A DNA stretch of 64,000 nt from Olsenella timonensis (GCF_900119915.1 NZ_LT635455.1:62001-126000); one strand, 5' to 3'. Shown: positions 1 through 8,763, counted from the stretch's first letter. A program made the numbers and translations. The notes: generated by a model not told the origin, from the sequence alone.

Positions 1-1224
1 GCCCGGCTGCGCGACGAGGAGAAGTCGCTCGTGGCCCGTCGCGACGAGCTGGAGCGCGCCTGGCGCGACGAGCTCGCCGCCAACGTGGTGACGGTTGACG
101 AGCAGGACATCGCCGACGTGGTCTCCTCCATGACCGGCGTGCCCGTCTCCAGCCTCACCGAGGCCGAGGCGTCCAAGCTCCTGCGCTGCGAGGACGTGCT
201 CCATCAGCGCGTCGTCGGCCAGGACGAGGCCGTGACCAAGGTCGCCAGGGCAATCCGCCGCAGCCGCAGCCCGCTCAAGGACCCGCGTCGCCCCGGCGGC
301 TCGTTCATCTTCCTGGGGCCCTCTGGCGTGGGCAAGACCGAGCTCGCCAAGGCGCTCGCCGAGTTCCTCTTCGGCGCCGAGGAGGCGCTCATCTCCTTCG
401 ACATGTCAGAGTTCATGGAGAAGCACACCGTCTCCAAGCTCGTCGGTGCGCCCCCGGGCTACGTCGGCTATGACGAGGGCGGCGAGCTCACCAAGGCCGT
501 GCGCCGCCGGCCCTACTCCGTCGTCCTCTTCGACGAGGTCGAGAAGGCCCACCCCGACGTCTTCAACGTCCTGCTCCAGATTCTGGAGGAGGGTCGTCTC
601 ACCGACGGCCAGGGTCGCCACGTGGACTTCTCCAACACCGTCATCATCATGACGTCCAACATCGGCGCGCGCGACATCGCGCAGACCTCGACGATGGGCT
701 TCTCCGCCCAGGGGGCGAACGGCCTCTCGGACAAGGAGATCGAGAGCCGCGTCATGTCCGAGCTCAAGAAGCACTTCCGTCCCGAGTTCCTGAACCGCGT
801 GGACGAGGTCGTGGTCTTCAAGTCGCTCACTCCGGAGCAGCTGCGCTCCATCGTGGAGCTCATGGTGGCCGACCTGCGCGACCGTCTCGTCGCCGAGGGC
901 ATGTCCATCGAGCTCACCGATGCCGCGCGAGACCTCGTGGCCAAGCGCGGGGCGGATCCCGTCTACGGCGCGCGCCCGCTGCGTCGGGCCATCCAGACGC
1001 TCATCGAGGACCCCCTGTCCGAGGAGCTGCTGCAGGGCCTGTGGCATCCCGGCGAGATCATCCGCGTGGACGAGAAGGACGACGCGCTCGTCTTTGAGCA
1101 CACGACCGGGGAGATTCCCGCCCCGCGCCGTCGCGAGACCATGAGCTCCCCCGACCTTCTCGGCCCCGTGCCGTCAGCCCCCGCCGCGTCCGGGGCCGGC
1201 TCCCTGCTCGCGTCCGGCGAGTAG
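1..1224 (+). CDS. clpC: ATP-dependent Clp protease ATPase subunit ClpC, 3' part
   Basis: The reading frame is open from the first base, so the gene starts upstream; about 407 C-terminal residues are visible. They hold the end of the middle coiled coil and the whole second AAA+ module: Walker [10 protein letters not shown] (about residue 106 of the visible part), Walker [12 protein letters not shown] (about 174), sensor 1 [21 protein letters not shown] with the arginine finger region, and sensor 2 [10 protein letters not shown]. The family is a hexameric unfoldase that feeds substrates to ClpP in the cytoplasm. The [12 protein letters not shown] pore loop and the C-terminal tail fit ClpC better than ClpB. 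Neighbouring disA fits the clpC-radA-disA order of Gram-positive bacteria, but radA is not between them here. Confidence 0.93.
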   Translation, partial: ARLRDEEKSLVARRDELERAWRDELAANVVTVDEQDIADVVSSMTGVPVSSLTEAEASKLLRCEDVLHQRVVGQDEAVTKVARAIRRSRSPLKDPRRPGGSFIFLGPSGVGKTELAKALAEFLFGAEEALISFDMSEFMEKHTVSKLVGAPPGYVGYDEGGELTKAVRRRPYSVVLFDEVEKAHPDVFNVLLQILEEGRLTDGQGRHVDFSNTVIIMTSNIGARDIAQTSTMGFSAQGANGLSDKEIESRVMSELKKHFRPEFLNRVDEVVVFKSLTPEQLRSIVELMVADLRDRLVAEGMSIELTDAARDLVAKRGADPVYGARPLRRAIQTLIEDPLSEELLQGLWHPGEIIRVDEKDDALVFEHTTGEIPAPRRRETMSSPDLLGPVPSAPAASGAGSLLASGE

Positions 1225-1248
1225 CGCGGCCGGCCCGGCGCGTACGGC

Positions 1249-1254
1249 TATACT
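1249..1254 (+). promoter_or_regulatory. Candidate -10 box upstream of disA
   Basis: TATACT lies 32 bases before the disA GTG start in a 62-base gap. No convincing -35 box is present at 17 bases, so this is a -10-only call. The same GCTATANT-like context recurs before cysS and thrH. Confidence 0.4.
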
Positions 1255-1286
1255 CGAAACGACCGGCACCGACGAGAGGGGCGCAC

Positions 1287-2363
1287 GTGGAAGCAACCCA
1301 GCTCGACCCCACGACCGAGCGCGAGCAGCGCTTCGAGGACGCGATCAGGAAGACCGCGCCCGGGACGCCGCTGCGCACCGCGCTCGACATGATCCTCGCC
1401 GGCCACCTCGGCGCCCTCATCTGCGTCGGCGACACCGAGAACGTGCTGGCCGCCGGAGACGACGGCTTTAGGCTCGACGTCTCGTTCACGGCCAACCGCC
1501 TCTTCGAGCTGTGCAAGATGGACGGCGCCGTCGTCATCGACCGCGACCTCACCAAGATCCTGCGGGCCAACTACCACCTCAACCCCGACCCGTCGCTACC
1601 CACCTCCGAGACCGGCACGCGCCACCGCACGGCGGCGCGGATGAGCCTGCTCACCAGGGCGATGGTCATCTCCGTCTCGTCGCGGCGCTCGGTGGTCAAC
1701 GTCTACGTCGACGGGCGCGGCTACGAGCTCAAGAGCGCGAGCGCCCTGCTCGCCACCGTCAACCAGCTCACCGTGGCGATGCAGAACACCCGCAGCCAGC
1801 TCGACCGGAGCCTGCTGCGCCTCACCTCGCTCGAGCTCGACAACTGCGTCACGCTCGGCGACCTCACCAGCATCTTCTACCTCTTCGAGGTGCTGCAGTC
1901 GGCCGGCGAGGAGCTTGACGCCTGCATCGCCCAGCTCGGCCGCGAGGGCAAGATCGCCCAGATGCAGCGCGAGGAGTACCTGGCGGGCACCGACGAGGCC
2001 TACACGCTCATGATTCGCGACTACGCCGCCGACTCCTCCGAGGAGACCGCCCGCGGCATCCGCAGCCGCCTGCACGACACCGTGAACACGCAGCTGCGCT
2101 CGGCCAAGCTCGTCGCCAGGATCCTCGGCTACACGGACGACCGCGGCGAGGACTCCATCATGACCCCGCTCGGCCTCCGCACGCTCTCGCGCGTGCCCGT
2201 CGTGCGCGACGGCATGGCCGACAAGATCGTCGACGAGTACGGGTCGCTCCAGGAGGTTCTCGAGGCCGTGGACGACGACCCGTCTCGCCTCGGCGAGATC
2301 GGCGTCAAGAACCCGGGTGTGCTCGCCAACAGCCTCCATCGCATGTGGGACAAGGGGGAGTGA
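1287..2363 (+). CDS. disA: DNA integrity scanning diadenylate cyclase DisA
   Basis: The product makes cyclic di-AMP from two ATP and in known members scans DNA for branched structures as an octamer. The 358-residue length is normal for the family. The N-terminal DAC domain shows the catalytic DGA motif (residues 79-81, in KMDGAVV) and the GTRHR motif (110-114). A helical spine follows, and the C-terminus (about 290-350) has helix-hairpin-helix character (SRVPVVRDGMADKIVDEYGS). The start is GTG at 1287, preceded by GAGAGGGG. The stop overlaps the ispD start as TGATG, so the two are probably translationally coupled. Confidence 0.95.
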   Translation: MEATQLDPTTEREQRFEDAIRKTAPGTPLRTALDMILAGHLGALICVGDTENVLAAGDDGFRLDVSFTANRLFELCKMDGAVVIDRDLTKILRANYHLNPDPSLPTSETGTRHRTAARMSLLTRAMVISVSSRRSVVNVYVDGRGYELKSASALLATVNQLTVAMQNTRSQLDRSLLRLTSLELDNCVTLGDLTSIFYLFEVLQSAGEELDACIAQLGREGKIAQMQREEYLAGTDEAYTLMIRDYAADSSEETARGIRSRLHDTVNTQLRSAKLVARILGYTDDRGEDSIMTPLGLRTLSRVPVVRDGMADKIVDEYGSLQEVLEAVDDDPSRLGEIGVKNPGVLANSLHRMWDKGE

Positions 2364-3127
2364 TGGGCGCCCCCGTGCCGGCCCCCTGCCCCTGCGCCGC
2401 GCGCTCGGGCGTGGCGGGCCCCGGCGCCGACACCTGCGCGGTGATCGTGGCCGGCGGCTCCGGGGAGCGCTTCGGCGACCCGCGCGGCAAGCAGTTCGTG
2501 GACCTCTGCGGCCTGCCGCTCATGAGCTGGTCGATCATGGCGTTCGACCGCGCGCCCTCCGTGGGGCGGATCGTGGTCGTGTGCTCCCCCGACCACGCCG
2601 ACCAGGTCGAGGGGGACGTTCTCGCCCCGCTCTCGCTCGCCAAGCCCGTGACGCTGGCGCCCTCGGGCGACACGCGCCAGGCCTCGGTGCGCTCCGGCCT
2701 GGACGCAGCAGCGCCCGACCTGCCCCTCGTCGCCGTGCATGACGCGGCGCGGCCCCTCGTCGAGGTCGAGCTGATAGAGGCCGCGGTCGCCGCGGTTCGC
2801 TCCGACGAGTCGCTGGCCGGCGCGATTCTCGCCACGCGCTCCGTCGACACGCTCAAGCTCGTGGAGGGCGCCATGATCGTGGCGACGCCCGACCGCTCGT
2901 TCTACTGGGCGGCGCAGACCCCGCAGGTGTTCAGGCGCCGCGCCCTTCTCGCCGCGCACAAGGCGGCCGAGCGCGAGGGCTACCAGGGGACCGACGACGC
3001 GTCCCTGGTGGAGCGCCTGGGCGGGCACGTCCGCGTCGTCGAGTCGACGCGCGACAACATCAAGATCACGCTGCCCGAGGACCTCGCCCTCGCCGAGGCC
3101 GCCCTCGAGCGGCGACTGCTCGCCTGA
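2363..3127 (+). CDS. ispD: 2-C-methyl-D-erythritol 4-phosphate cytidylyltransferase IspD
   Basis: This is the third step of the MEP isoprenoid pathway (CTP + MEP to CDP-ME). The CTP-binding start VIVAGGSGERFG lies near residues 27-38, followed by KQF, HDAARPL and AAQTPQVF, all typical of IspD. I chose ATG 2363 because AAGGGGGAG lies just upstream and it overlaps the disA stop; the same frame is open to a GTG at 2345. A proline/alanine/cysteine-rich extension of about 23 residues precedes the usual start. Length is 254 aa. ispF follows 64 bases downstream, as in many genomes. Confidence 0.95.
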   Translation: MGAPVPAPCPCAARSGVAGPGADTCAVIVAGGSGERFGDPRGKQFVDLCGLPLMSWSIMAFDRAPSVGRIVVVCSPDHADQVEGDVLAPLSLAKPVTLAPSGDTRQASVRSGLDAAAPDLPLVAVHDAARPLVEVELIEAAVAAVRSDESLAGAILATRSVDTLKLVEGAMIVATPDRSFYWAAQTPQVFRRRALLAAHKAAEREGYQGTDDASLVERLGGHVRVVESTRDNIKITLPEDLALAEAALERRLLA

Positions 3128-3191
3128 TCGGCCGCCGGACCTTGTCGCCCGGCGGCCCGCAACTGCTTACTCGCGACGGGAGGGCCCGAGC

Positions 3192-3671
3192 ATGCTGAGA
3201 ATCGGACACGGCTTTGACGTGCACGCGTTCGCCGAGGGACGGAGGCTGGTCCTGGGCGGCGTGGAGGTCCCCTCCGCGCGCGGCCTGGCCGGTCACTCCG
3301 ACGCCGACGTGGTCGCCCACGCCCTCATGGATGCCGTGCTCGGGGCGCTGCGCGCCGGTGACATCGGCAGGCTCTTCCCGGACGACGATCCCGCCTACGA
3401 GGGCGCGGACTCCCTGGTCCTGATGCGTCGCGTCGCCGGGCTGGCGCACGAGCGGGGGTGGCGCGTGGTCGACGCAGACTGCACCATCGCCGCGCAGGCG
3501 CCCAAGCTCGCCCCCTACCGAGACGAGATGCGCGCCAACATGGCCGCGGCGCTGGGCGTCGAGAAGGACGCGGTGGGTGTGAAGGCCACCACGACCGAGC
3601 GCCTCGGCTTCGTGGGCCGCGAGGAGGGCATCGCCGCCTGGGCCGTGGCCCTGCTGGAGACGGTCGAGTAG
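3192..3671 (+). CDS. ispF: 2-C-methyl-D-erythritol 2,4-cyclodiphosphate synthase IspF
   Basis: The product cyclises CDP-ME 2-phosphate to MEcPP in the MEP pathway; the family acts as a homotrimer with Zn. GHGFDVHAF gives the metal ligands Asp and His near the N-terminus, GHSDADVVAHALMDA is the family signature, and TTERLGF closes the C-terminal region. The 159 residues match the usual length. GGGAGGGCC lies before the ATG. With ispD it forms a two-gene unit. Confidence 0.96.
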   Translation: MLRIGHGFDVHAFAEGRRLVLGGVEVPSARGLAGHSDADVVAHALMDAVLGALRAGDIGRLFPDDDPAYEGADSLVLMRRVAGLAHERGWRVVDADCTIAAQAPKLAPYRDEMRANMAAALGVEKDAVGVKATTTERLGFVGREEGIAAWAVALLETVE

Positions 3672-3694
3672 CGGCCCTTCTCGCCCGCCGGCGC

Positions 3695-3700
3695 TATACT
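3695..3700 (+). promoter_or_regulatory. Candidate -10 box upstream of cysS
   Basis: TATACT lies 36 bases before the cysS ATG in the ispF-cysS gap. No good -35 box is seen. A CCTTCTCG octamer lies just upstream at 3676-3683. Confidence 0.4.
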
Positions 3701-3736
3701 GGTCCAACGCAAGACCGCCAACCCCAAGGAGCGACC

Positions 3737-5215
3737 ATGCTCGTCTACAACAGCCAGACGCACAAGAAGGAGGAGCTCGAGCCCATCGAGCCCGGCAAGA
3801 TCCGCATGTACGTCTGCGGCCCCACCGTCTACGACCAGATCCACATAGGCAACGCGCGGACGTTCCTCGCCTTCGACGTGATTCGTCGCTACCTCATGTA
3901 CAAGGGCTACCAGGTCACCTTTGCCCAGAACCTCACCGACGTGGACGACAAGATCATCAACCGCGCCAACGAGACCGGCCGCACCGCCGCCGAGGTCGCC
4001 GAGGAGTGCTCGGCGGCGTTCATCGAGCAGATGCACCGCTTTGGCGTGCTCGACCCGGACATCCGCCCGCGCGCCACGCACGAGATCGAGGCCATGCAGG
4101 AGATGATCTCCCTGCTCATAGAGCGCGGCGTGGCCTACCCCGTGCCGTCCGGCGACGTCTACTTCTCCGTGCGCGCCGACCACAGCTACGGCATCCTCTC
4201 CGGGCGCAGCCTGGACCAGATGCGCGCAGGCGAGCGTGTGGAGGTCAACGACGAGAAGCGCGACCCCTTCGACTTTGCCCTCTGGAAGGCCGCGAAGCCC
4301 GGCGAGCCCAGCTGGCCCAGCCCCTGGGGCGACGGCCGCCCCGGCTGGCACACCGAGTGCTGCGCGATGATCCACCGCTACCTGGGCTGCCCGATCGACA
4401 TCCACGGCGGCGGCGCCGACCTCATCTTCCCGCACCACGAGAACGAGACCGCCCAGGCCATGTGCGCCTGGGACTCCGCGCTCGCCAACACCTGGATGCA
4501 CACGGGGATGCTGCGCGTGGACGGCGAGAAGATGTCCAAGAGCCTCGGCAACTTCTACACGCTCAAGGAGGTGCTCGACAAGTACCCGGCCGACGCCGTG
4601 CGCCTGCTCATGCTGCAGACCCACTACCGCGCCCCGCTCGACTTCTCCTTCGAGCGCCTCGAGGGCGTGGCGGGCACGCTCGAGCGCCTGCAGACCTGCG
4701 CGCGCAACCTCCGCTGGGCGGCCGAGCGCTCTCCGCAGGACGGCGAGCTCAACGACGCCGACCGCGCCCTCGGCGCGCAGGTCGACGCCGCGCGCGAGGA
4801 GTTCTGCCGCCAGATGGACGACGACTTCAACACCGCCGGCGGCCTCGCCGCGATCTTCTCGCTCGTGACCGCGGCCAACACCTACCTGGCCGACGCCGCC
4901 GACGACACCTCCACGGCGGTCTGCCTGCGCGCCGCCGACATGCTCACCGAGCTCGCGGATGTCATGGGCATCGGGCTCTCGCGCTCCGCCGGGGACGACG
5001 ACCTGCCCGCCGGCCTCGTGGACCTCGCGCGCGAGCAGGCCGGCTACGACGGCTCCTCTGCCGCCGAGGCGGCCGAGGCCCTCCTCTCCGCGCGCCAGCA
5101 GGCCCGCGCCCAGAAGATGTGGGCGGTCGCCGACGCCATCCGCGACGGCATCACCGCGCTCGGCCTGGTGGTCGAGGACACCGCCGCCGGCGCCCGCCTG
5201 CACCGCAAGGAGTAG
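3737..5215 (+). CDS. cysS: Cysteinyl-tRNA synthetase
   Basis: The product charges tRNA-Cys. The class I motifs are HIGNA (about residue 37) and KMSKS (about 265), and the zinc ligands include the Cys of YVCGPTVYD and the HTECC and HHENE segments. At 492 aa it has normal length and keeps the C-terminal anticodon-binding helices. ATG 3737 is chosen because AAGGAG lies 7 bases upstream and MLVYNSQTHKKE matches the usual N-terminus; the frame is open further upstream into ispF. rlmB follows after 6 bases. Confidence 0.97.
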   Translation: MLVYNSQTHKKEELEPIEPGKIRMYVCGPTVYDQIHIGNARTFLAFDVIRRYLMYKGYQVTFAQNLTDVDDKIINRANETGRTAAEVAEECSAAFIEQMHRFGVLDPDIRPRATHEIEAMQEMISLLIERGVAYPVPSGDVYFSVRADHSYGILSGRSLDQMRAGERVEVNDEKRDPFDFALWKAAKPGEPSWPSPWGDGRPGWHTECCAMIHRYLGCPIDIHGGGADLIFPHHENETAQAMCAWDSALANTWMHTGMLRVDGEKMSKSLGNFYTLKEVLDKYPADAVRLLMLQTHYRAPLDFSFERLEGVAGTLERLQTCARNLRWAAERSPQDGELNDADRALGAQVDAAREEFCRQMDDDFNTAGGLAAIFSLVTAANTYLADAADDTSTAVCLRAADMLTELADVMGIGLSRSAGDDDLPAGLVDLAREQAGYDGSSAAEAAEALLSARQQARAQKMWAVADAIRDGITALGLVVEDTAAGARLHRKE

Positions 5216-5221
5216 CGCGCC

Positions 5222-6139
5222 ATGGCGAAGAACCAGTCCCGCACGCCCGGCCGCGACGTCCGCGGCGGCAGGGGGAGGGGCGCCCGTCCGCAGACGGGGC
5301 GCCCCGGTCGCCCCGCCTCTCCCAAGGGCCCGCACGGCGAGAAGGGCCGTCCGCCCGCCGGCCGCCGCGCTCAGCAGCCGCGCGACCGCTCCGACCTCAT
5401 CGAGGGGCGTCGCGCCGTCGAGGAGGCGCTCGCCTGCGGGATGCCGCTGCGCTCGGCCCTCGTGCAGGAGCGCTCGGGCGAGCGCGACCAGGCGCTCGAG
5501 CGGATCGCCGCCCGGCTCGACGAGGCCGGCGTGCCGGTGGAGCGCGTGCCGCGCGCCCGGCTCGACGCGCTCTCCAGCCATGGCGCGCACCAGGGCGTGG
5601 TCGTGCGCACGCGCCCCTTCGAGTATGCCGGGCTCGCGGACGTGATCGCCGCGGCGGGGGAGGGCCCGGCGCTCGTGGTCGTGCTCGACCACGTCACCGA
5701 CCAGGGCAACTTTGGCGCCATCGTGCGCACGGCCGAGGTCGTTGGCGCGGCGGGCGTCGTGGTGGCCAGGGCGCGCGCCGCCTCGGTGGGCGTGGGCGCC
5801 TACAAGACCTCCGCCGGCGCCGTCATGCACCTGCCGATCGCCCAGGTCCCCAACCTCGCGCGCGCGATCGACGAGCTCAAGGCCGCGGGCTTCTGGGCCT
5901 GCGCGGCCACCGAGCACGCCGACGAGGACGTCTGGCACGCCCCCATGGGCGGGCGACTGGCGCTCGTGATGGGCTCCGAGGGCGAGGGGATCTCGCGCCT
6001 GGTGGCCGAGAAGTGCGACTTCTCGTGCCGGCTGCCGCAGCGCGGGCGCGTCGAGTCGCTGAACGTCGCCCAGGCAACGACGGTCCTCTGCTACGAGTGG
6101 CTGCGCCGCGTCGAGTGCGGGGGCGAGGCCGATGCCTAG
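5222..6139 (+). CDS. rlmB: TrmH/SpoU family 23S rRNA 2'-O-methyltransferase (RlmB-like)
   Basis: The family methylates a ribose in 23S rRNA (G2251 in E. coli) using SAM and a deep trefoil knot. Residues 1-58 are a low-complexity, Gly/Arg/Pro-rich basic extension. The substrate-binding domain (LIEGRRAVEEAL) comes next, then the SpoU domain with DHVTDQGNFGAIVRTAE, MGSEGEGIS and the C-terminal RGRVESLNVAQA signature. Length is 305 aa. It sits between cysS and rae1, a conserved Gram-positive order, and overlaps rae1 by 8 bases. Confidence 0.92.
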   Translation: MAKNQSRTPGRDVRGGRGRGARPQTGRPGRPASPKGPHGEKGRPPAGRRAQQPRDRSDLIEGRRAVEEALACGMPLRSALVQERSGERDQALERIAARLDEAGVPVERVPRARLDALSSHGAHQGVVVRTRPFEYAGLADVIAAAGEGPALVVVLDHVTDQGNFGAIVRTAEVVGAAGVVVARARAASVGVGAYKTSAGAVMHLPIAQVPNLARAIDELKAAGFWACAATEHADEDVWHAPMGGRLALVMGSEGEGISRLVAEKCDFSCRLPQRGRVESLNVAQATTVLCYEWLRRVECGGEADA

Positions 6140-6671
6140 CGCGCCGGCCCCTCGCGAGCTGCTCGTCGTGGATGGATACAACGTCATCTACAAGTCCGGG
6201 CGCTACCTCGCGCGCATGGACGAGACGGCCGGCGGCGACCCCTTCGAGCAGGCGCGCGACCTGCTCGTGGCCGACGTCGCCGCCTATGCCAAGGGCCGCT
6301 ACGACCCGGTGATCGTCTTCGACGCCGCGGGCAACGTCTCCCCCGAGCGCCCCGACCTCTCCAAGGCGGGGGTGCGCCTGGTCTTCTCGCCCACGGGCGA
6401 GAGCGCCGACGCCGTGATCGAGCGCCTCGTGACCGAGCAGCGCCTGCTGCCGCGCGCCGTCACGGTGGTGACCTCCGACCGCACGATCCGGGCAACGGTG
6501 GGCGGCGTCCCCGTGACGCGCGTCTCGAGCGACGTGCTCGTGAGCGACGTCGACGCGCTGGACGCGGAGTACCGCCAGGCCAACGCCGAGCGCCAGACCC
6601 AGCACATGCGCCTCGAGGACCGCATCGACCCGGCGGCGCGCGAGAGGCTCTGGCGCCTGCTGCGCGGCTAG
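6132..6671 (+). CDS. rae1: NYN-domain ribonuclease of the YacP/Rae1 family
   Basis: The protein is 179 aa. LLVVDGYNVIY near the N-terminus is the NYN/PIN-like acidic start, followed by VIVFDAAGN, ESADAVIERL and VVTSDRTIRA, which carry further conserved aspartates. Known relatives (B. subtilis Rae1/YacP) cut mRNA inside the ribosomal A site. The start overlaps the rlmB stop (ATG 6132), so coupled translation is likely. The exact substrate in this organism is not shown by the sequence. Confidence 0.88.
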   Translation: MPSAPAPRELLVVDGYNVIYKSGRYLARMDETAGGDPFEQARDLLVADVAAYAKGRYDPVIVFDAAGNVSPERPDLSKAGVRLVFSPTGESADAVIERLVTEQRLLPRAVTVVTSDRTIRATVGGVPVTRVSSDVLVSDVDALDAEYRQANAERQTQHMRLEDRIDPAARERLWRLLRG

Positions 6672-6691
6672 CGGCGTCGCCGCCGACCCGC

Positions 6692-6697
6692 TATCAT
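6692..6697 (+). promoter_or_regulatory. Candidate -10 box for tRNA-Thr(TGT)
   Basis: TATCAT ends 10 bases before the 5' end of the tRNA-Thr gene, the right place for a short leader. No -35 match is obvious. Confidence 0.4.
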
Positions 6698-6707
6698 GGA
6701 CGAACGC

Positions 6708-6782
6708 GCCGGCATGGCTCAATGGCAGAGCAACGGTTTTGTAAACCGTGGGTTGGGGGTTCGACTCCCTCTGCCGGCTCCA
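6708..6782 (+). tRNA. tRNA-Thr (anticodon TGT)
   Basis: The acceptor GCCGGCA pairs with TGCCGGC. The anticodon stem ACGGT/ACCGT holds the loop TTTGTAA, so the anticodon is TGT. The TTCGACT T-loop is present, the discriminator base is T and CCA is encoded. Confidence 0.95.
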
Positions 6783-6791
6783 GGGACCCGA

Positions 6792-6826
6792 GGGTCGCGA
6801 CGTGTTCGTCGCGACCCTTTCTCTTT
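6792..6826 (+). terminator. Rho-independent terminator after tRNA-Thr
   Basis: An 11-bp stem beginning GGGTCGCGAC (6792-6802 with 6807-6817) has a 4-base loop TGTT and is followed by TTTCTCTTT. It separates the tRNA-Thr unit from the next promoter. Confidence 0.85.
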
Positions 6827-6870
6827 GGCAGCCCGCGCATCTGACCTGCGGATGTGTACGCCTCGTGACA

Positions 6871-6927
6871 ATGGATACGCCCGGCTGCGGGGTATACGTT
6901 GACAAGTTTTTTCCCGCGTCGTAATCT
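6871..6927 (+). promoter_or_regulatory. Strong sigma-70 type promoter with upstream ATGGATACGC element
   Basis: TTGACA (6899-6904), a 17-base spacer and TAATCT (6922-6927) form a near-consensus promoter for tRNA-Tyr, tRNA-Thr, tRNA-Met and probably tuf. Upstream at 6871-6884 is ATGGATACGCCCGG, ending 14 bases before the -35 box. The same 14-mer precedes the rpsL promoter with nearly the same spacing, which suggests a shared activator site or a dispersed repeat. Confidence 0.85.
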
Positions 6928-6978
6928 ATCTTCCGCTTGCGGGGGAGAAAGCGCCTCGCGGGCAGCTGAAAACGGAAT

Positions 6979-7062
6979 GGGGATGTGGCACAGCGGCAAC
7001 TGCGGCGGACTGTAAATCCGCTCCCTCTGGGTTCCTTGGTTCGAGTCCAAGCATCCCCACCA
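6979..7062 (+). tRNA. tRNA-Tyr (anticodon GTA)
   Basis: The acceptor GGGGATG pairs with CATCCCC. The anticodon is GTA in ACTGTAAAT, and a long class II variable arm follows (CTCCCTCTGGG region). The discriminator is A and CCA is encoded. Confidence 0.95.
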
Positions 7063-7065
7063 TTC

Positions 7066-7141
7066 GCCCGTGTAGCTCAGTCGGTAGAGCACTTCGTTGG
7101 TAACGAAGAGGTCACCGGTTCAAATCCGGTCGCGGGCTCCA
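7066..7141 (+). tRNA. tRNA-Thr (anticodon GGT)
   Basis: The acceptor GCCCGTG pairs with CGCGGGC with one G-U. The anticodon stem CTTCG/CGAAG holds TTGGTAA, so the anticodon is GGT. CCA is encoded. It lies 3 bases after tRNA-Tyr and is presumably co-transcribed. Confidence 0.95.
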
Positions 7142-7167
7142 TCTTCCGCCTTTCAGCGCACGCACCT

Positions 7168-7244
7168 GCCGGTGTAGCTCAGTTGGTTAGAGCACGCGGC
7201 TCATACCCGCGATGTCACTGGTTCGAGTCCAGTCACCGGTACCA
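7168..7244 (+). tRNA. tRNA-Met (anticodon CAT)
   Basis: The acceptor GCCGGTG pairs with CACCGGT, with a G1-U72 pair at the top. The anticodon stem CGCGG/CCGCG holds CTCATAC, so the anticodon is CAT. CCA is encoded. Elongator tRNA-Met is the likeliest identity: the three G-C pairs next to the loop that mark initiators are absent. A lysidine-type tRNA-Ile with CAT cannot be excluded from sequence alone. Confidence 0.9.
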
Positions 7245-7334
7245 GAGTCCCATGGCGGCGCCTCGGCGCCGCTTGGCATAAGTACGTAGTTTGTTTGGAT
7301 TGGCCGCGAGGCCGGTTCCAGAAGGAGGATGGCA

Positions 7335-8540
7335 ATGGCCAAGGAGAAGTTCGATCGTTCCAAGCCCCACGTAAACATCGGCACCATCGGTCACGTCGAC
7401 CACGGCAAGACCACCACGACCGCGGCCATCACCAAGGTCCTCTCCGAGACCGAGGGCTGCAAGGCCGACTACACCGCCTTCGAGAACATCGACAAGGCTC
7501 CCGAGGAGCGCCAGCGCGGCATCACCATCAACGTCGCCCACATCGAGTACGAGACCTGGGAGCGCCACTACGCCCACGTCGACTGCCCGGGTCACGCTGA
7601 CTACATCAAGAACATGATCTCCGGTGCGGCTCAGATGGACGGTGCCATCCTCGTCATCGCCGCCACCGACGGCCCCATGGCCCAGACCCGCGAGCACATC
7701 CTTCTCGCCCGTCAGGTCGGCGTCCCCTACATCATCGTCTTCCTGAACAAGTGCGACATGGTTGACGACGAGGAGCTCATCGACCTCGTCGAGATGGAGA
7801 CCCGCGACCTCCTCTCCGAGTACGGCTTCCCCGGAGACGACCTCCCCATCATCCGCGGCTCCGGCCTCGGCGCCCTCAACGGCGAGCAGAAGTGGGTCGA
7901 CTCCATCATCGAGCTCATGCACGCCGTGGACTCCTACATCCCCACGCCGCCGCGTGACAACGACAAGCCGTTCCTGATGGCCATCGAGGACGTCATGACC
8001 ATCTCCGGCCGCGGCACCGTCGCCACCGGCCGTGTCGAGCGCGGCGCCCTGAAGCTCAACGAGCCGGTCGAGATCATCGGCATCCGCGAGAAGCAGACCT
8101 CCGTTGCCACCGGCATCGAGATGTTCCGCAAGACCATGGACTACTGCGAGGCTGGCGACAACGTCGGCATCCTCCTGCGCGGCATCAAGCGCGAGGACAT
8201 CGAGCGCGGCCAGGTCATCTGCAAGCCCGGCTCCGTCACCCCGCACAAGAAGTTCACCGGCGAGATCTACGTCCTCACCAAGGAGGAGGGCGGCCGTCAC
8301 ACGCCGTTCTTCGCCGGCTACCGTCCGCAGTTCTACTTCCGCACCACCGACATCACCGGTGACATCACCGAGCTCACCGACTCCAACGGCACCAAGGTCG
8401 AGATGGCCATGCCGGGCGACCACGTGACCGTCACCTGCGAGCTCATCCACGAGATCGCCATGGAGCAGGGCGACAAGTTCGCCATCCGCGAGGGCGGCCA
8501 CACCGTCGGCGACGGCCGCATCTCCACCATCATCGAGTAG
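7335..8540 (+). CDS. tuf: Elongation factor Tu
   Basis: The product is the GTPase that delivers aminoacyl-tRNA to the ribosome; length is 401 aa. The G motifs are [17 protein letters not shown] and NKCDMVDD, and beta-barrel domains 2 and 3 follow. Two in-frame ATGs are close together (7329 and 7335). AAGGAGG ends at 7328, so the second ATG has proper spacing and gives the usual [14 protein letters not shown]. Near the C-terminus the usually near-invariant GGRTVGAG reads GGHTVGDG. The gene follows a tRNA cluster rather than fusA. Confidence 0.98.
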   Translation: MAKEKFDRSKPHVNIGTIGHVDHGKTTTTAAITKVLSETEGCKADYTAFENIDKAPEERQRGITINVAHIEYETWERHYAHVDCPGHADYIKNMISGAAQMDGAILVIAATDGPMAQTREHILLARQVGVPYIIVFLNKCDMVDDEELIDLVEMETRDLLSEYGFPGDDLPIIRGSGLGALNGEQKWVDSIIELMHAVDSYIPTPPRDNDKPFLMAIEDVMTISGRGTVATGRVERGALKLNEPVEIIGIREKQTSVATGIEMFRKTMDYCEAGDNVGILLRGIKREDIERGQVICKPGSVTPHKKFTGEIYVLTKEEGGRHTPFFAGYRPQFYFRTTDITGDITELTDSNGTKVEMAMPGDHVTVTCELIHEIAMEQGDKFAIREGGHTVGDGRISTIIE

Positions 8541-8561
8541 GCTCCGCTCACTCGAGGCCCA

Positions 8562-8593
8562 GGGCCCGGCACCCCGCGTGTCGGGCCCTTTTT
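8562..8593 (+). terminator. Rho-independent terminator after tuf
   Basis: GGGCCCGGCAC pairs with GTGTCGGGCCC (one G-U) over a 5-base loop, followed by TTTTT at 8589-8593. A second small hairpin (GAGGC...GCCTC) follows around 8612-8634. Confidence 0.85.
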
Positions 8594-8672
8594 GGGCCGC
8601 GCGCAAGCCGCGAGGCGTCGTTCTTCTCGCCTCTGTGTATTTTGTGATTACGCAGGCTAGAAGAACGCTGCC

Positions 8673-8702
8673 TTGACAAAACCACGAGGTGGATGGTAGC
8701 GT
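8673..8702 (+). promoter_or_regulatory. Candidate promoter for rpmG-tRNA-Trp-secE-nusG
   Basis: TTGACA at 8673-8678 is a perfect -35 box. An 18-base spacer gives TAGCGT at 8697-8702 as a weak -10; the alternative GTATAC just downstream is too far. It lies in the tuf-rpmG gap downstream of the terminator. Confidence 0.6.
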
Positions 8703-8763
8703 ATACCACCGCGTCACGTTCGAGGGAAACTCCCTCCAACGAGAAGTACTTTCAGGAGGATCA

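Noticed and set aside
2345-2362. Upstream GTG start for ispD
   Set aside because: ATG 2363 has a strong AAGGGGGAG site at proper spacing and couples to the disA stop; the GTG has no such site.
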